Source: Streptomyces violascens (GTDB taxonomy: Bacteria; Actinomycetota; Actinomycetes; Streptomycetales; Streptomycetaceae). Taken from it: 64,000 nt of DNA. Made by a program: the position numbers and the translations under genes. Below are positions 43,733 through 52,524 of this stretch, in pieces (position 1 is the stretch's first letter; every line of letters begins with the position of its first letter). The notes beneath the pieces were generated by a model that searched no databases, was not told the origin of the DNA, and was given only the letters and a program-made list of their open reading frames with translations. The DNA is taken from assembly GCF_014649955.1 (NCBI RefSeq), contig NZ_BMUA01000032.1, positions 1 through 64,000 of the forward strand. The letters run 5' to 3'.

Positions 43733-43990
43733 ATGGGCAACATCAGCATCGACAAGAAGGCGCTGCCACGGCTCCTCGACGACGGCTCCGCCCATCACGG
43801 CGCCTCCTACCAGCAGGTCTTCACCGCCCTGGCCGCCACCCACCGCGGCCGTCCGCCGGCCCAGATCGTGCCCCTGCTGCGCCGCGCCGCGGATGACGCG
43901 CTGCTCGGGTTCACGGCGGCCGATCTGCGCGAGCAGGCCGAGGCGATCAGCACTGGCCGGCCGTACGAGCTGAGGATCACCCTGACGTGA
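43733..43990 (+). CDS. Small hypothetical protein
   Basis: An 85-aa helical protein; ATG 43733 has GAGGGAGCGACC upstream. ISIDKKALPRLLDDGSAHHG, LLRRAADDALLGFTAADLRE and AISTGRPYELRITLT are visible. No signal or membrane part. No family recognised, but the ribosome-binding site and codon use support it. 43516-43732 before it holds nothing else. Confidence 0.6.
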   Translation: MGNISIDKKALPRLLDDGSAHHGASYQQVFTALAATHRGRPPAQIVPLLRRAADDALLGFTAADLREQAEAISTGRPYELRITLT

Positions 43991-44111
43991 GATGGCCGCC
44001 GGGAGCGCACGCTCCCTCCAACACCCGTCCGACCGGCCCCTGTTGAGGGAACTAGGTGGGCAAACGCCTCCTGCCGGGCGTCGTGGCCCTTTCGATGCCG
44101 GTGTGCGCAAC

Positions 44112-44367
44112 ATGAAGCCGTTCAGGGAAGCCGTCGCTGAGACACTCGCGGAGCTGGCCCGCCGCGGGGGTGACGCTCGCGCCCGTCACGGTGGAAGACA
44201 CCATCGAGAAGCAGATCACCGTCGTGGCCGACCGGCTCGGCAACCAACCGCGGTCGGCACGGCGCTACTTCGACGCTGCCGCCATGGCCGACCCCCTCGC
44301 CCGCAACGTCCGCGCCGAGGCGGTGGTGAAGGCCGCCGGGTCGATCTCGCGATCGGTGATCGGGTAG
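44112..44367 (+). pseudogene. Frameshifted small gene
   Basis: ATG 44112 starts KPFREAVAETLAELARRG. The frame is broken at a GGGGG run near 44167, after which VTLAPVTVEDTIEKQITVVA and RSARRYFDAAAMADPLARNV continue in the next frame. A single base change in the G-run would restore one protein of about 84 aa. No family recognised. 44368-44760 afterwards has no supported gene. Confidence 0.5.
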
Positions 44368-44764
44368 AGGTTGGTGATGTGCCGGGCCGGGATCGTGACG
44401 GCGTCGGCTGCGGCGCTCTGGTCCATGTCGCGCCGGGCCCGGTCGTGGTCGTCGGAAAGGCTTGCCCGGCGAGTTCGTTGAGTTCGGCGTAGACCGATGA
44501 TGCCTGCGACCTTGCCGGGAATCTGTACCGGGCGGCCAGTCAGCTGGAGGAGCCGGTCGCGGGTACGGCGCAGCCTTCACCACCCCCCTCCCCGCCTGCA
44601 TGCCGTGATCATCAGCACATGGGGTAATAGCGGGATTTGGTGCGCAAACCTCATTTAGGATGATCACCGCACATCGCCATGCCGTGCCGCTCTGCGGGGT
44701 ATTGCAGGGCGTCCTGCTGACGGCTCATCGGGGGTTCCTCCAGACTGTGGCTCAACTCGCCGAT

Positions 44765-44784
44765 GGCCCCGGCATGCCGGGGCC
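44765..44784. terminator. Perfect 20-bp palindrome
   Basis: GGCCCCGGCA is followed by its reverse complement TGCCGGGGCC, then TTTGGG. It lies about 80 bp upstream of the lectin gene and could end upstream transcription or act as an operator. Confidence 0.6.
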
Positions 44785-44862
44785 TTTGGGCAGCGGGCAG
44801 GACTTGCCGCTCGCCCCTCCCGTATTGCGCCCGGCCGTGGCGCCGATCGGGGAGGGTTTGTC

Positions 44863-46104
44863 ATTAAGACACGTAGAATCTTCGCCGCCGTTGCACTGGC
44901 GGCCGTGGTGGGAGTCGAAGTCCCTGCCGTCAGCCATGCTGCTGACCAGGCAGGCGAGATCGTCAGTGGAGTGAGCGGCAAGTGCCTGGAGGTCGACAAC
45001 TCCAGCACGAACGACGGTGCTCGCGTTCAGCAGTGGGACTGCAAAGGGCAGGCCGGGTCGAAATGGGAGATGACCCGGACCGACGACGGCGCGCTGCAGA
45101 TCATCAACTCGAACAGCGGTAAGTGTCTGGAGGTGGCTGACGCCCGCACGGACAACGGAGCGCCCGTGCAGCAGTCGGCCTGCACCGACGCGAAGGCCCA
45201 GCGGTGGGAAGCCGCGAAGTTTCCTGGGACCGACTACTACTACACCTTGAAGAACGTCAACAGCGGCAAGCTGTTGGAGATCGACAACGCCAGTTTGGCG
45301 AACGGGGCCCGGGCCCAGCAGTGGGCGGACAACGGTCAGCGGGCCGCCAAGTGGCTGCTGCCGCCGCTCAAGAAATACAGCCCCGGTTTCCCGCTCTATG
45401 CCGTGACGAAGGACGGCTCCTTGGAGAGCTGGAATGTGTTCACGTCGACAAGCTCCCGGCTTGTCTCCAACTGGGATTTCACCGCCGCAGTCCAGGTCGA
45501 CCATGACAAGGACGGCCGGGCCGAGGGCCTCTACACCCGGGACGCGGAGGGGAACCTTGCCTACACCAATGACGCGCTCGACGACGATGTGGACCTCGGG
45601 GACGGCTGGAACCAGTACGACCTCCTGTTCTCCCCCGGGGACCTCGGTGGGACGAAGGCATCTGAACTCCTGGCGCGGGACACCTCGGGAGTGCTGTGGC
45701 TCATCCGGGGCAACCTTGACGGGTCACTGGGGGAGCGGATCCGGCTCGGAGGCGGCTGGGGCGCCTACACCCAGGTGACCGGGCTGGGGGACCTGACGGC
45801 CGACGGCAACCCGGACATCGTGGCGGCCGACAAGGACGGCGTCCTGTGGCTGTACCCCGGAACGGGCAACTACCGGGCGCCGTTCGGGGACCGCATCCGC
45901 GTCGGCGGGGGCTGGGGCCAGTTCAATCTGCTGGCTTTCGTCAGTGACGCCGGAATCGACGGCCGCAGCGACCTGATCGCCCGCGACGGCGCTGGCGGCC
46001 TCTGGCTGTATGAGAGCACCGGCAAGGCCGACAGCCCGTTCAAGCCGCGGCGCAAGTTCCTCGACGAGACCAAGAACTGGTCTGGATACCGGGCCCTGTT
46101 CTAA
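44863..46104 (+). CDS. Secreted ricin-type lectin with VCBS/FG-GAP repeats
   Basis: About 413 aa. The only start giving a signal peptide is ATT 44863: GGAGGG lies 6 nt upstream, and the frame from there reads KTRRIFAAVALAAVVGVEVP followed by AVSHA-A, a textbook Sec signal. No ATG/GTG/TTG precedes it in frame; the first GTG (44905) would delete half the signal. Residues 35-160 are a ricin-type lectin with QxW repeats (SGKCLEVDNSSTNDGARVQQ, RWEAAKFPG, ARAQQWADNG). The C-terminal half holds VCBS/FG-GAP-like repeats (GDLTADGNPDIVAADKDGVL, WLYPGTGNYR). It probably binds glycans outside the cell. Confidence 0.85.
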   Translation: MKTRRIFAAVALAAVVGVEVPAVSHAADQAGEIVSGVSGKCLEVDNSSTNDGARVQQWDCKGQAGSKWEMTRTDDGALQIINSNSGKCLEVADARTDNGAPVQQSACTDAKAQRWEAAKFPGTDYYYTLKNVNSGKLLEIDNASLANGARAQQWADNGQRAAKWLLPPLKKYSPGFPLYAVTKDGSLESWNVFTSTSSRLVSNWDFTAAVQVDHDKDGRAEGLYTRDAEGNLAYTNDALDDDVDLGDGWNQYDLLFSPGDLGGTKASELLARDTSGVLWLIRGNLDGSLGERIRLGGGWGAYTQVTGLGDLTADGNPDIVAADKDGVLWLYPGTGNYRAPFGDRIRVGGGWGQFNLLAFVSDAGIDGRSDLIARDGAGGLWLYESTGKADSPFKPRRKFLDETKNWSGYRALF

Positions 46105-46192
46105 CAGTCCCCAGCTCAGCCCGCCGGCGCCGCGACCTGCTGTCGCCCGTCACGAGCCTGGCATCACACCTCAGACTTCAGGACACATCACC

Positions 46193-47230
46193 ATGAGAAC
46201 CACGCGACTGAAAACGCTCATACCCGCCGCTCTCCTCGCCGTCGTGGGCGGACTGCTCGCCCCGGCCTCCTCAGCCCAGGCGGATCCAAACACCGGCCAG
46301 ATCGCCGCCCCTCAAGGGCCCATGTACACCAATGGCACGCCGTCCCTGCGCGCACGAGCTGCAGCGGCACCGGGTGCACCGTCGATCAGCATCACGCGCA
46401 ACGGATTCACCGCGGAGTCGGTGGAGAAGCACTCCCCGTTGATCCGACTGCCACAGAAGGAGGTGGTCGGAAACGTCTACTACAAGCTGAAGCAGTCGAT
46501 GACACTCGACACCAAGTCGCTGGACTTCTGGGAAACCCTCACCGTAGAGGTCACACGCACCGACGGCCTGGGCACCGGCGCCACACTCAGCGTGACCCCC
46601 TCATGCGGCGGAACCTGCACCGCCCGAAGCAGCCTGCCCAAGAGCATGAGCATGACGCCCGGCGCCGTCCTGACCGGACGCATCGACTACACCGACGCGG
46701 TGAGCAGGGGTGCCCACGACGACAGCGCGAAGTACGTCCTGGAAGTCTCCCGGCCCGGATTCACCGCAGCTTCCACCCGCTGGGAATCCCCGGCGTTCCG
46801 CTGCGACGACCAGGTCAAGGGCATGCGCGCCGGATGCGTGATCCCTGAGGCAGCCCCGACCCTCACCACCATGAAGCAACTCCCCGGCATCGCACAGAAC
46901 ATCCGCAACATCCAGAACGCGCCCGGAGGACTCGGGATCGGAAAGCCGGGAAGCGGCCACCCCCTGACACGCACCACCAGCACGGTTGTGGAGCGCGCCA
47001 ATCGGAACACGGCCTGCCCGGCGCGGGTCAAGAAGGCAGCCCCTTCAGGTATGAGCTGTGACGAGTACCCCTTCGCAAAGACGATGGAAGGGGCTGCGAA
47101 TGCGCAGAAGCCCAACTGGGGGTTCGCCTACGTCCCCGTGAGCGAACAGAACAGTCAGGGCGGCTACCTCAGGGCATTCTTCATGCAGGAACGGATCCTG
47201 GACGGCGACAGCTTCTACGTGGAGGTATAG
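46193..47230 (+). CDS. Secreted NucA/NucB-type nuclease
   Basis: A 345-aa exported protein with a Sec signal (LIPAALLAVVGGLLAPASSA). The N-terminal 260 residues are an unassigned beta-rich region (SVTPSCGGTCTARSSLPKS suggests a disulfide). The C-terminus (NTACPARVKKAAPSGMSCDE, YPFAKTMEGAA, WGFAYVPVSEQNSQGGYLRA, ILDGDSFYVEV) matches the NucA/NucB deoxyribonuclease domain of secreted Bacillus nucleases: C-D-E-Y-P-F and E-Q-N-x-Q-G-G are the key motifs. The next gene starts 6 bp later and resembles the nuclease inhibitor ComJ. Confidence 0.85.
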   Translation: MRTTRLKTLIPAALLAVVGGLLAPASSAQADPNTGQIAAPQGPMYTNGTPSLRARAAAAPGAPSISITRNGFTAESVEKHSPLIRLPQKEVVGNVYYKLKQSMTLDTKSLDFWETLTVEVTRTDGLGTGATLSVTPSCGGTCTARSSLPKSMSMTPGAVLTGRIDYTDAVSRGAHDDSAKYVLEVSRPGFTAASTRWESPAFRCDDQVKGMRAGCVIPEAAPTLTTMKQLPGIAQNIRNIQNAPGGLGIGKPGSGHPLTRTTSTVVERANRNTACPARVKKAAPSGMSCDEYPFAKTMEGAANAQKPNWGFAYVPVSEQNSQGGYLRAFFMQERILDGDSFYVEV

Positions 47231-47236
47231 GCCCTC

Positions 47237-47770
47237 ATGAGTAAGGCAACCGTGCGGCTGGAGGTGTCCGCGCACCAGTACTGGATCGCGGGTGATGTTC
47301 CAGAGTTCGGTGGATGGGACTACAGCGGCTTCAACGGACTGATCGCATCCCTGGACGCGGGCAGGATCGCGCACCCGGGCCAGTTCGCCGTGGTGATGAC
47401 GGGCACCGACACTGGAGGCGTCACGGTCACCCTCGACGTGCGCAACCAGCCGCCCGAACAGGTCGACACCGACGCCTGGGACGACGTGGTGGAGATCAGC
47501 CTGGACTGCCCCGGCGAGTACCTGGCCGTGACCAGCGACTGCGAAGCAGACGAAGAACTCCCCGACTTCACCGACGCCCAGCCCGGCCCGTTCCGCATCC
47601 GTGTCCACGCCCGCGGCCGCGACGCCGGCGAAGAAGCCAGCCTGAACGACATTGACGGGGACGCCGAGCCTGTGGAGGAGCACCTCGTCATCGCCTGGCC
47701 CGCCCCCGTAGCCCCGGAAACCATCCACAAGGCCACGGACCGCTTCGGCGCCGGCATCCGGGCCCGATAG
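47237..47770 (+). CDS. ComJ-like candidate inhibitor of the NucA/NucB nuclease
   Basis: A 177-aa cytoplasmic beta-sandwich-type protein. TVRLEVSAHQYWIAGDVPEF, GLIASLDAGRIAHPGQFAVV, GGVTVTLDVRNQPPEQVDTD, WDDVVEISLDCPGEYLAV and GPFRIRVHARGRDAGE line up by pattern with Bacillus ComJ (start SYHQF, a D-G-x-I-x-F strand, P-F-x-V, and a final Y-x-L-x-C strand). In Bacillus, comJ and nucA form an operon where ComJ inhibits NucA. The same order here, 6 bp apart, supports an effector/immunity pair. The similarity is modest and not searched. Confidence 0.6.
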   Translation: MSKATVRLEVSAHQYWIAGDVPEFGGWDYSGFNGLIASLDAGRIAHPGQFAVVMTGTDTGGVTVTLDVRNQPPEQVDTDAWDDVVEISLDCPGEYLAVTSDCEADEELPDFTDAQPGPFRIRVHARGRDAGEEASLNDIDGDAEPVEEHLVIAWPAPVAPETIHKATDRFGAGIRAR

Positions 47771-47847
47771 ATCCGCAATACCAGGATGCCGCCCCGGGGC
47801 CGCCCGCCGCGCTCCGGCACTCGCCCAATAGAAGCCAGCCCCAACTA

Positions 47848-47884
47848 AGCGGCCTTCCAGGTACGCGGTACCCGGAAGGCCGCT
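47848..47884 (+). terminator. Hairpin ending the nuclease operon
   Basis: AGCGGCCTTCC (47848-47858) pairs with GGAAGGCCGCT (47874-47884). It lies 77 bases beyond the ComJ-like stop. Confidence 0.8.
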
Positions 47885-48230
47885 CCGATGCCCGCTCAGT
47901 CGCTGACCGCATTGAGGGGCTGCGCGTGCGCTGATGCCCCAACAAGGAGATGCGCGTGCGGCAGGAGTTGGCCGAGCAGGCGGCGGCGGAACGGACCCGG
48001 CGGCCGCGCGGGCGCCCGCAACTGCCTGCCGACCGGGAACGGGTGCACGGCCGGGATCTGACGTACATCACCGACAAGTCCCGGGGCGACGCAGCCTGGA
48101 ACGGCCCCTTCACCACCGCCAGGCCCAGGTGATGCCGACCTCGGCGAGCTTTGCTGGACGGCCCGCTCGCCTGCGCTTCTGGGCCGTCGGCTGAAACCGG
48201 TTGTCACAGGCGGGACCTACAGTGCGGGCA

Positions 48231-48338
48231 TGGACCAGGCAGAAGTGGCGCGGCCTGGCCATGCGAACGGACAAGCTCGCCATCGCTTACCAGGCCGCAC
48301 TCCACCTCGCCGCCATCGTCATCTGGGCACGGCGGTGA
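48231..48338 (+). pseudogene. IS5-type transposase C-terminal remnant
   Basis: A start-less frame reads WTRQKWRGLAMRTDKLAIAY and ends LHLAAIVIWARR with a stop. K-x-W-R-G-x-A-x-R-x-D-K-x-A is the family signature around and after the catalytic Glu of IS5-type transposases. Only about 35 codons remain. No inverted repeat is attached. Confidence 0.75.
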
Positions 48339-48356
48339 CGACGAAGCGACGGCGAT

Positions 48357-48825
48357 TCAGTCGTAGAAGAAGAGCTCAAGGTCCTCGACGGATCCCGGCC
48401 CGGTGAGGAAGCCCTCAGCCTTCGCGACCTCGTCTTCTGGCGGCAGCTCACCCTTCAGGAGGTGCCGCATCCGCATCCAGATTTCTACTTGCTCGCCGAC
48501 CGCGTAGATGCCAGACAGCAGCTCGGCCATGCCCGCCGGTTGCGGCGGGCGGCACCCGGCGACGGGTTGGAGCACCCATCCGCCCGACCGGGCCGCGAGT
48601 CGAAGCACCCCGGCCCAGTTCGCGATCCTCCCGATTCGCACGTGCCACGGGTCCTCGGTGAACGGGGCCATCCGCCCACCATGAAGAGGGTTTGTGGCGG
48701 CGCCGATGTCCTCGATGACTTGCCGTTCCACGGCGTCACGGACCCAGCGTCCCTCCTGCGCTTCTTCGATGGCAGCTTCCCACCACTTGCATGCGCCCTC
48801 GAGTCGGTCCGCGAATGTGTCCATG
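48357..48825 (-). CDS. Hypothetical helical protein
   Basis: A 155-aa cytoplasmic protein. The chosen ATG 48825 begins MDTFADRLEGACKWWEAAIE. EGRWVRDAVERQVIEDIGAA and GVLRLAARSGGWVLQPVAG follow, then EIWMRMRHLLKGELPPEDEV and an acidic C-terminus (EDLELFFYD). No family recognised. It lies 80 bp downstream of the MerR gene in the same direction and may be read through from it. Confidence 0.65.
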
Positions 48826-48904
48826 CGGACAGGCTTCCATGCACGATGCCGCAAGCGTTCACGAGGGCACCGATCAGTGGACCGACTCATCGAGGAGACA
48901 GGCT

Positions 48905-49750
48905 CTAGTCGTCGGTAGGCTCGTCGATCGGCCAGGCGATCTCCAGGCGGTTGCCCGGGTCGTCCGGTGTCCCGGTCCACCGGCGGTAGACCATCCGGGC
49001 CGGGCCCGCGAAGGCGAAGCCGTGCTCGGTGATCCAGTTGGCGACGGCGTCGTACGCGCCGAGGATCTGCGGGAACACGGCGGCCGCTCCCTCGACCTCC
49101 GTACAGGCGAGGGTGCTCTCGGGCAGCTCGCGCACGGTCATGCCTTCGGGCAGGTCCGTGGGCTGCGCCCCGTCCTCCCAGAACGGCAGGCACGCCTCGA
49201 CGAGCGTCTCGTTCTCGTCGTCGCACACTCCGTGGAAGCGGACGAAAGCTGGCCCGGTGAAGGTGAGCGGGCCGCGGCCGGCGACCTCGTACATCTCCTG
49301 GTAGGCGCCGCGGAGGAAGGCGTCGAGCCCGGAGTTGTCCAGGGTCGCCCCGCAGACGAGGATCCGTTCGGCGGCGCCCTGGCGGACGGTGACGCGGTGG
49401 GTCATCTCTGCTCCTTCGGTCAGTCGGCTCAACAGGCTGTGGACCATGGAACGCTGCACCTCCAGCCGCCGCTCGGCCGCCCGCAGATGCGCCCGCAGGG
49501 CGGCGACCAGTTCCTCCTCGCCGCCGCCGAGCAGCCGGCGCACCTCCTCGATGGGGATGTCCAGTTGCCGCAACGCCCTGATCGACTGCGCCGTACGCAC
49601 CTGGTCACGCCGGAAGTACCGGTAGCCGCTCACCGGATCGACGAACGTCGGCACCAGCACGCCACTGGCGTCGTAGTGCCGAAGCGCAGTAACCGAGAGG
49701 CCGCTGGCCTGCGAGAACTGCCCGATCGGCAGCAGGTTTCTCCTGTCCAC
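48905..49750 (-). CDS. MerR-family regulator with GyrI-like effector domain
   Basis: A 281-aa regulator. GTG 49750 starts VDRRNLLPIGQFSQASGLSV, the MerR winged helix, continuing TALRHYDASGVLVPTFVDP and GYRYFRRDQVRTAQSIRALR. A coiled-coil dimer helix follows (LRAHLRAAERRLEVQRSMVH). The C-terminal half (PAFVRFHGVCDDENETLVEA, CLPFWEDGAQP, YDAVANWITEHGFAFAGPAR, LEIAWPIDE) is a GyrI-like ligand-binding domain, as in BltR/BmrR-type activators sensing drugs. The target is unknown; no adjacent transporter is seen. Confidence 0.9.
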   Translation of the reverse strand: MDRRNLLPIGQFSQASGLSVTALRHYDASGVLVPTFVDPVSGYRYFRRDQVRTAQSIRALRQLDIPIEEVRRLLGGGEEELVAALRAHLRAAERRLEVQRSMVHSLLSRLTEGAEMTHRVTVRQGAAERILVCGATLDNSGLDAFLRGAYQEMYEVAGRGPLTFTGPAFVRFHGVCDDENETLVEACLPFWEDGAQPTDLPEGMTVRELPESTLACTEVEGAAAVFPQILGAYDAVANWITEHGFAFAGPARMVYRRWTGTPDDPGNRLEIAWPIDEPTDD

Positions 49751-49886
49751 GGCATTGACTGTGCCGTCTCGCGTTACCCGAGAGTCAAGCCCGTCCTCGA
49801 ATGATGGCTTCACCGCCATCGCCAAGGTGCGCCCGAGCGTCCCCGCGCGCCGAAGTTCCGCGACGGCCTGATCCGAAAGACACGCC

Positions 49887-50267
49887 CTAGCGGTGGATGA
49901 CGGCGCAGGGGTTGTCGCCGGGTGCCTTGTTGAAGGCGATGCACAGTCTCGTCCCGTCGGGGAAGGTCTGCCCGCCCTTCCAGTACCAGTGGACGATCGA
50001 GGTTTTGGTCAGGCCCCAGGTGTGGTGGGTGGCGTTCTGCCAGCCGGTGATGTTGTGCGGGGTTGATCGTGCGGTGAGGGTGTAGAGCTGGGCGCGGGTG
50101 CCGGCGGGTTGGCCGTCCATGTAGCCGTCGACGGTGTCGACGCGCAGACCACGGCCTTTGACGTGGATGCCGACCTTTCCTTCTTCGACGGTGGCGTTGG
50201 CGTGCGCGGGGGTGGTGCACAGGCTCAGCACGGCGGCCGCCAGGACGGCGGGCAGGGTCTTCTTCAT
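49887..50267 (-). CDS. Small secreted protein
   Basis: A 126-aa exported protein; the signal KKTLPAVLAAAVLSLCTTPA ends at AHA-N. The mature domain (GIHVKGRGLRVDTVDGYMDG, LYTLTARSTPHNITGW, TSIVHWYWKGGQTFPDGTRL, CIAFNKAPGDNPCAVIHR) has a Cys pair near the end. No family recognised. A dispersed repeat (50296-50397) lies directly upstream in the promoter region. Confidence 0.75.
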   Translation of the reverse strand: MKKTLPAVLAAAVLSLCTTPAHANATVEEGKVGIHVKGRGLRVDTVDGYMDGQPAGTRAQLYTLTARSTPHNITGWQNATHHTWGLTKTSIVHWYWKGGQTFPDGTRLCIAFNKAPGDNPCAVIHR

Positions 50268-50295
50268 ACCGTGGTCAACCCGCTGGTGGGGGAAA

Positions 50296-50397
50296 GGTCA
50301 CCGAGCCGTACAGAGCCACGGCTGGCCTTGTGGCGCGGGGCCCCGGGGTGCGGTGTTCCGTCACGCCGGCATAGGGCCGGCTGCCTTCCCCGGGGCG
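50296..50397. repeat. About 102-bp dispersed GC-rich repeat, copy B
   Basis: Same orientation and about 85-90% identity with 16007-16110. The segment CGGTGTTCCGTCACGCCGGC is identical in both copies. It lies between the small secreted protein gene (start 50267) and the lipoprotein gene (stop 50601); 50398-50600 holds nothing else supported. Confidence 0.7.
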
Positions 50398-50600
50398 AAG
50401 GCAGGATCGCACGCAGACCCGCCGGGTGTCCGCGTGATCGTGGTGGGCGGCCGGCAACCACCATTTGTCCCGGATCTGTCGAGTGGGTTCGTGCTGCGCG
50501 TGTGCGGGGCACGAGCGGTGCTGATGGCATCCGGAAGTATGAGCGTGTGGCCGGCGCCTATTTCCGCTGTTGGCAGGCGGCCGCCGTGCAGACCTGCGTC

Positions 50601-51062
50601 TCAGTGGGGGAGTTGTTGGCGGCAGGCGGTCACGACGGCGGGGTCAACGCCGGCTTGGCTGGCCCAGGCGCAGACGTCCGGCCCCTGGTAGCGGGTCCGC
50701 GGCCGCGATGCTGGAGGCCGGGGAGTGGACGGGCGCCGGTGGCGTGCCGAGGGGGCTTCTTCTCGCGGTCGGGACCGGGCTGGTCGGCGGTGGGCAGGCT
50801 GCGCAACGTCGGTCCGGGGGTGTGGGGCCCGGCCGGTGTCGGGGGATTGTGCGGGGGCGGGTGGGGCTTGTGCCGGGGCGAGGGTTTCCCGTGCTGGAGG
50901 CTGGACGGGCTCGGGCCATGAAGCAGTGGGGTTCACGACAGTGAGGCGGTTCCCGCCCGGCGCAAGCTCTCGTGGCTCCTGCGTCGGCATGGCGGGGGTC
51001 GGGGAGACGCAGCCCGCGGTGAACAGCATGGCCAGGGCGAGCAGCAACAGACGGGGGCGCAT
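50601..51062 (-). CDS. Pro/Arg-rich lipoprotein
   Basis: A 153-aa lipoprotein with signal RPRLLLLALAMLFTAGCVSP (lipobox FTAGC). The long middle is disordered and Pro/Ala/Arg-rich (QAPPAPAQSPDTGRAPHPRT, RRPARSRPREEAPSARHRRP). The C-terminal 25 residues hold DVCAWASQAGVDPAVVTACR, with two Cys likely forming a disulfide. Such a C-terminal Cys-helix-Cys tail occurs in exported Streptomyces proteins. Function unknown. Confidence 0.7.
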   Translation of the reverse strand: MRPRLLLLALAMLFTAGCVSPTPAMPTQEPRELAPGGNRLTVVNPTASWPEPVQPPARETLAPAQAPPAPAQSPDTGRAPHPRTDVAQPAHRRPARSRPREEAPSARHRRPSTPRPPASRPRTRYQGPDVCAWASQAGVDPAVVTACRQQLPH

Positions 51063-51296
51063 GTGCCTACCGTGGCCTATCAGCCAGGGCCGACGGAGCA
51101 GGCACGTAGGTTCGGCGCCCCCGCCGACCGCGGTTTGCCACAGAGGTACGCCTATGCGGTACATCCACACGCCGGTGTCGAGCTGCTGACGCTCCTCTTG
51201 AGCGAATCTCATCGAACGTTGACGGAACGCAGTTCGTCTTATCGATGGTTAAGCACACAGGTCAGAGCGTTGTGCAGCTAGCTTCGCGATCTTGAG

Positions 51297-51590
51297 ATGA
51301 TCTCTGTCATGACGGGGGACCCGAGGATTCAAGAAGCCGTGTGGGCTGATGGCAGGAACTTGTACGACGCCGTCCCCCACCTCGACACCATCATCGAGAC
51401 CATTGGTAGGGACCTGGTCTTGGAGGAGCACTCGCTGGCGCTCAACACGGCTTACGTAGCGGCGCAAATGGTCGTGGAGCAGGCGGAGTCGACGGGGATC
51501 CGCGACGAGGAGACGGCACTGCTGGTCGTCCGTACACTCGCCGAGGCGGCGGCCGCTACGGAACGCGCAACTGATGGTTCCAATTCGTAA
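51297..51590 (+). CDS. Small helical hypothetical protein
   Basis: A 97-aa cytoplasmic protein; the start is ATG 51297 or 51309. LYDAVPHLDTIIETIGRDLV, AYVAAQMVVEQAESTGIRDE and ALLVVRTLAEAAAATERA suggest a helical bundle. No family recognised. It has no evident partner. 51591-51748 after it is empty. Confidence 0.55.
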   Translation: MISVMTGDPRIQEAVWADGRNLYDAVPHLDTIIETIGRDLVLEEHSLALNTAYVAAQMVVEQAESTGIRDEETALLVVRTLAEAAAATERATDGSNS

Positions 51591-51748
51591 TGTGCCACCG
51601 CATTGGCCTGTGAGGTAGGCGGTGCTGAGACTGCTCAATGTCCGGTGCGACAGGACAGCGGATGCCCTGTCGCACGGAACCCTGAGCGAATCTTCACCGA
51701 ACGTCGACGGATCGCAGCTCGTCCCATCTGAGGGTCAGCCGACTGTGG

Positions 51749-52003
51749 TCAGTCGATCCAGTCATGGAACCGGGCATGCGACGGTCTGCATGCCCCATCG
51801 GCCAAGGCCTTCTCGTACGCCTGCTGTGATGCGGTGATTGCTTCTGCCGCCGAGGCGGTGGCAGGCACGTAGGCTCCCGAGTAGACCGTGCATGTTGGAT
51901 GGACCGGCTGGACGGCGTACCAGCCGACGGCGGCAACGGCGGCTGCCAGGACGGCCAGAGTGACAAGTCGGCGCCGGGGTGTGCGGAAGAACTGCCTGAT
52001 CAC
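51749..52003 (-). CDS. Small membrane-anchored protein
   Basis: An 84-aa protein with one N-terminal hydrophobic helix after Arg residues (TPRRRLVTLAVLAAAVAAVG), no clear cleavage site, and two Cys (HPTCTVYSGAY and DGACRPSHARF) in the outer part. Possibly a bitopic exported protein. No family recognised. Confidence 0.55.
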   Translation of the reverse strand: MIRQFFRTPRRRLVTLAVLAAAVAAVGWYAVQPVHPTCTVYSGAYVPATASAAEAITASQQAYEKALADGACRPSHARFHDWID

Positions 52004-52137
52004 CCTAGGGATTGTATGGAGAGAGTCGCACCGGCCTCTGCGCGGCGATCCGCCGTGAGGGCTCTGCTGGCCTCCACTGACTGGGCTGGCGTTGCCGGGA
52101 CAGGCACATGGTGGCGAGGCGTTCGGGGCGGTGGTTC

Positions 52138-52524
52138 TCAGGTGTGCCGGGACAGGAGGGCGACGAAGGTGAGGTAGGTGATGGCGGCGGTGGCCACGAA
52201 CCAGAAGTAGGGATTGCCGTTTCTTCCGGATGCCAGTTCGCCGATGAAGGCGCTGAGGTTTCCCACGGTGAGCACGATGCCCGTGCCTGCCCAGGCCATG
52301 CCTCCGATCCGGGCGAAGCGCTCGTCGGGAGTCTTATCGGTGAGGCCTTGATAGGTCTCGCTCCGGCGGCCCAGCAGTATTAAGGCAAGGCTGCAGAGCG
52401 CCAGGATCCCTAATGTCACGAGGCCGAGGGCGAGGTGGCCGCCGACTGTCGCCGCGATGAGGCATGCGGCTCCGACGGTGAGGAAGAAGCCGGGGACGGA
52501 CCGCCTGGCTGCGTTACTGCTCAT
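52138..52524 (-). CDS. Four-helix membrane protein paired with an XRE regulator
   Basis: A 128-aa integral membrane protein from ATG 52524, overlapping the upstream regulator by 11 bases. Helices: FFLTVGAACLIAATVGGHLA, LVTLGILALCSLALILLGRR, GGMAWAGTGIVLTVGNLSAF and YFWFVATAAITYLTFVALLS. The layout recalls DUF2178-type partners of small XRE regulators in Gram-positive bacteria. The pair probably forms a membrane-linked sensor or regulator unit; this is inference. Confidence 0.75.
   Translation of the reverse strand: MSSNAARRSVPGFFLTVGAACLIAATVGGHLALGLVTLGILALCSLALILLGRRSETYQGLTDKTPDERFARIGGMAWAGTGIVLTVGNLSAFIGELASGRNGNPYFWFVATAAITYLTFVALLSRHT

Noticed and set aside
47950..48132. A 60-codon Arg-rich ORF between the nuclease operon and the IS relic
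   Set aside because: Highly basic low-complexity sequence without a recognised family; it could be a relic but cannot be supported.
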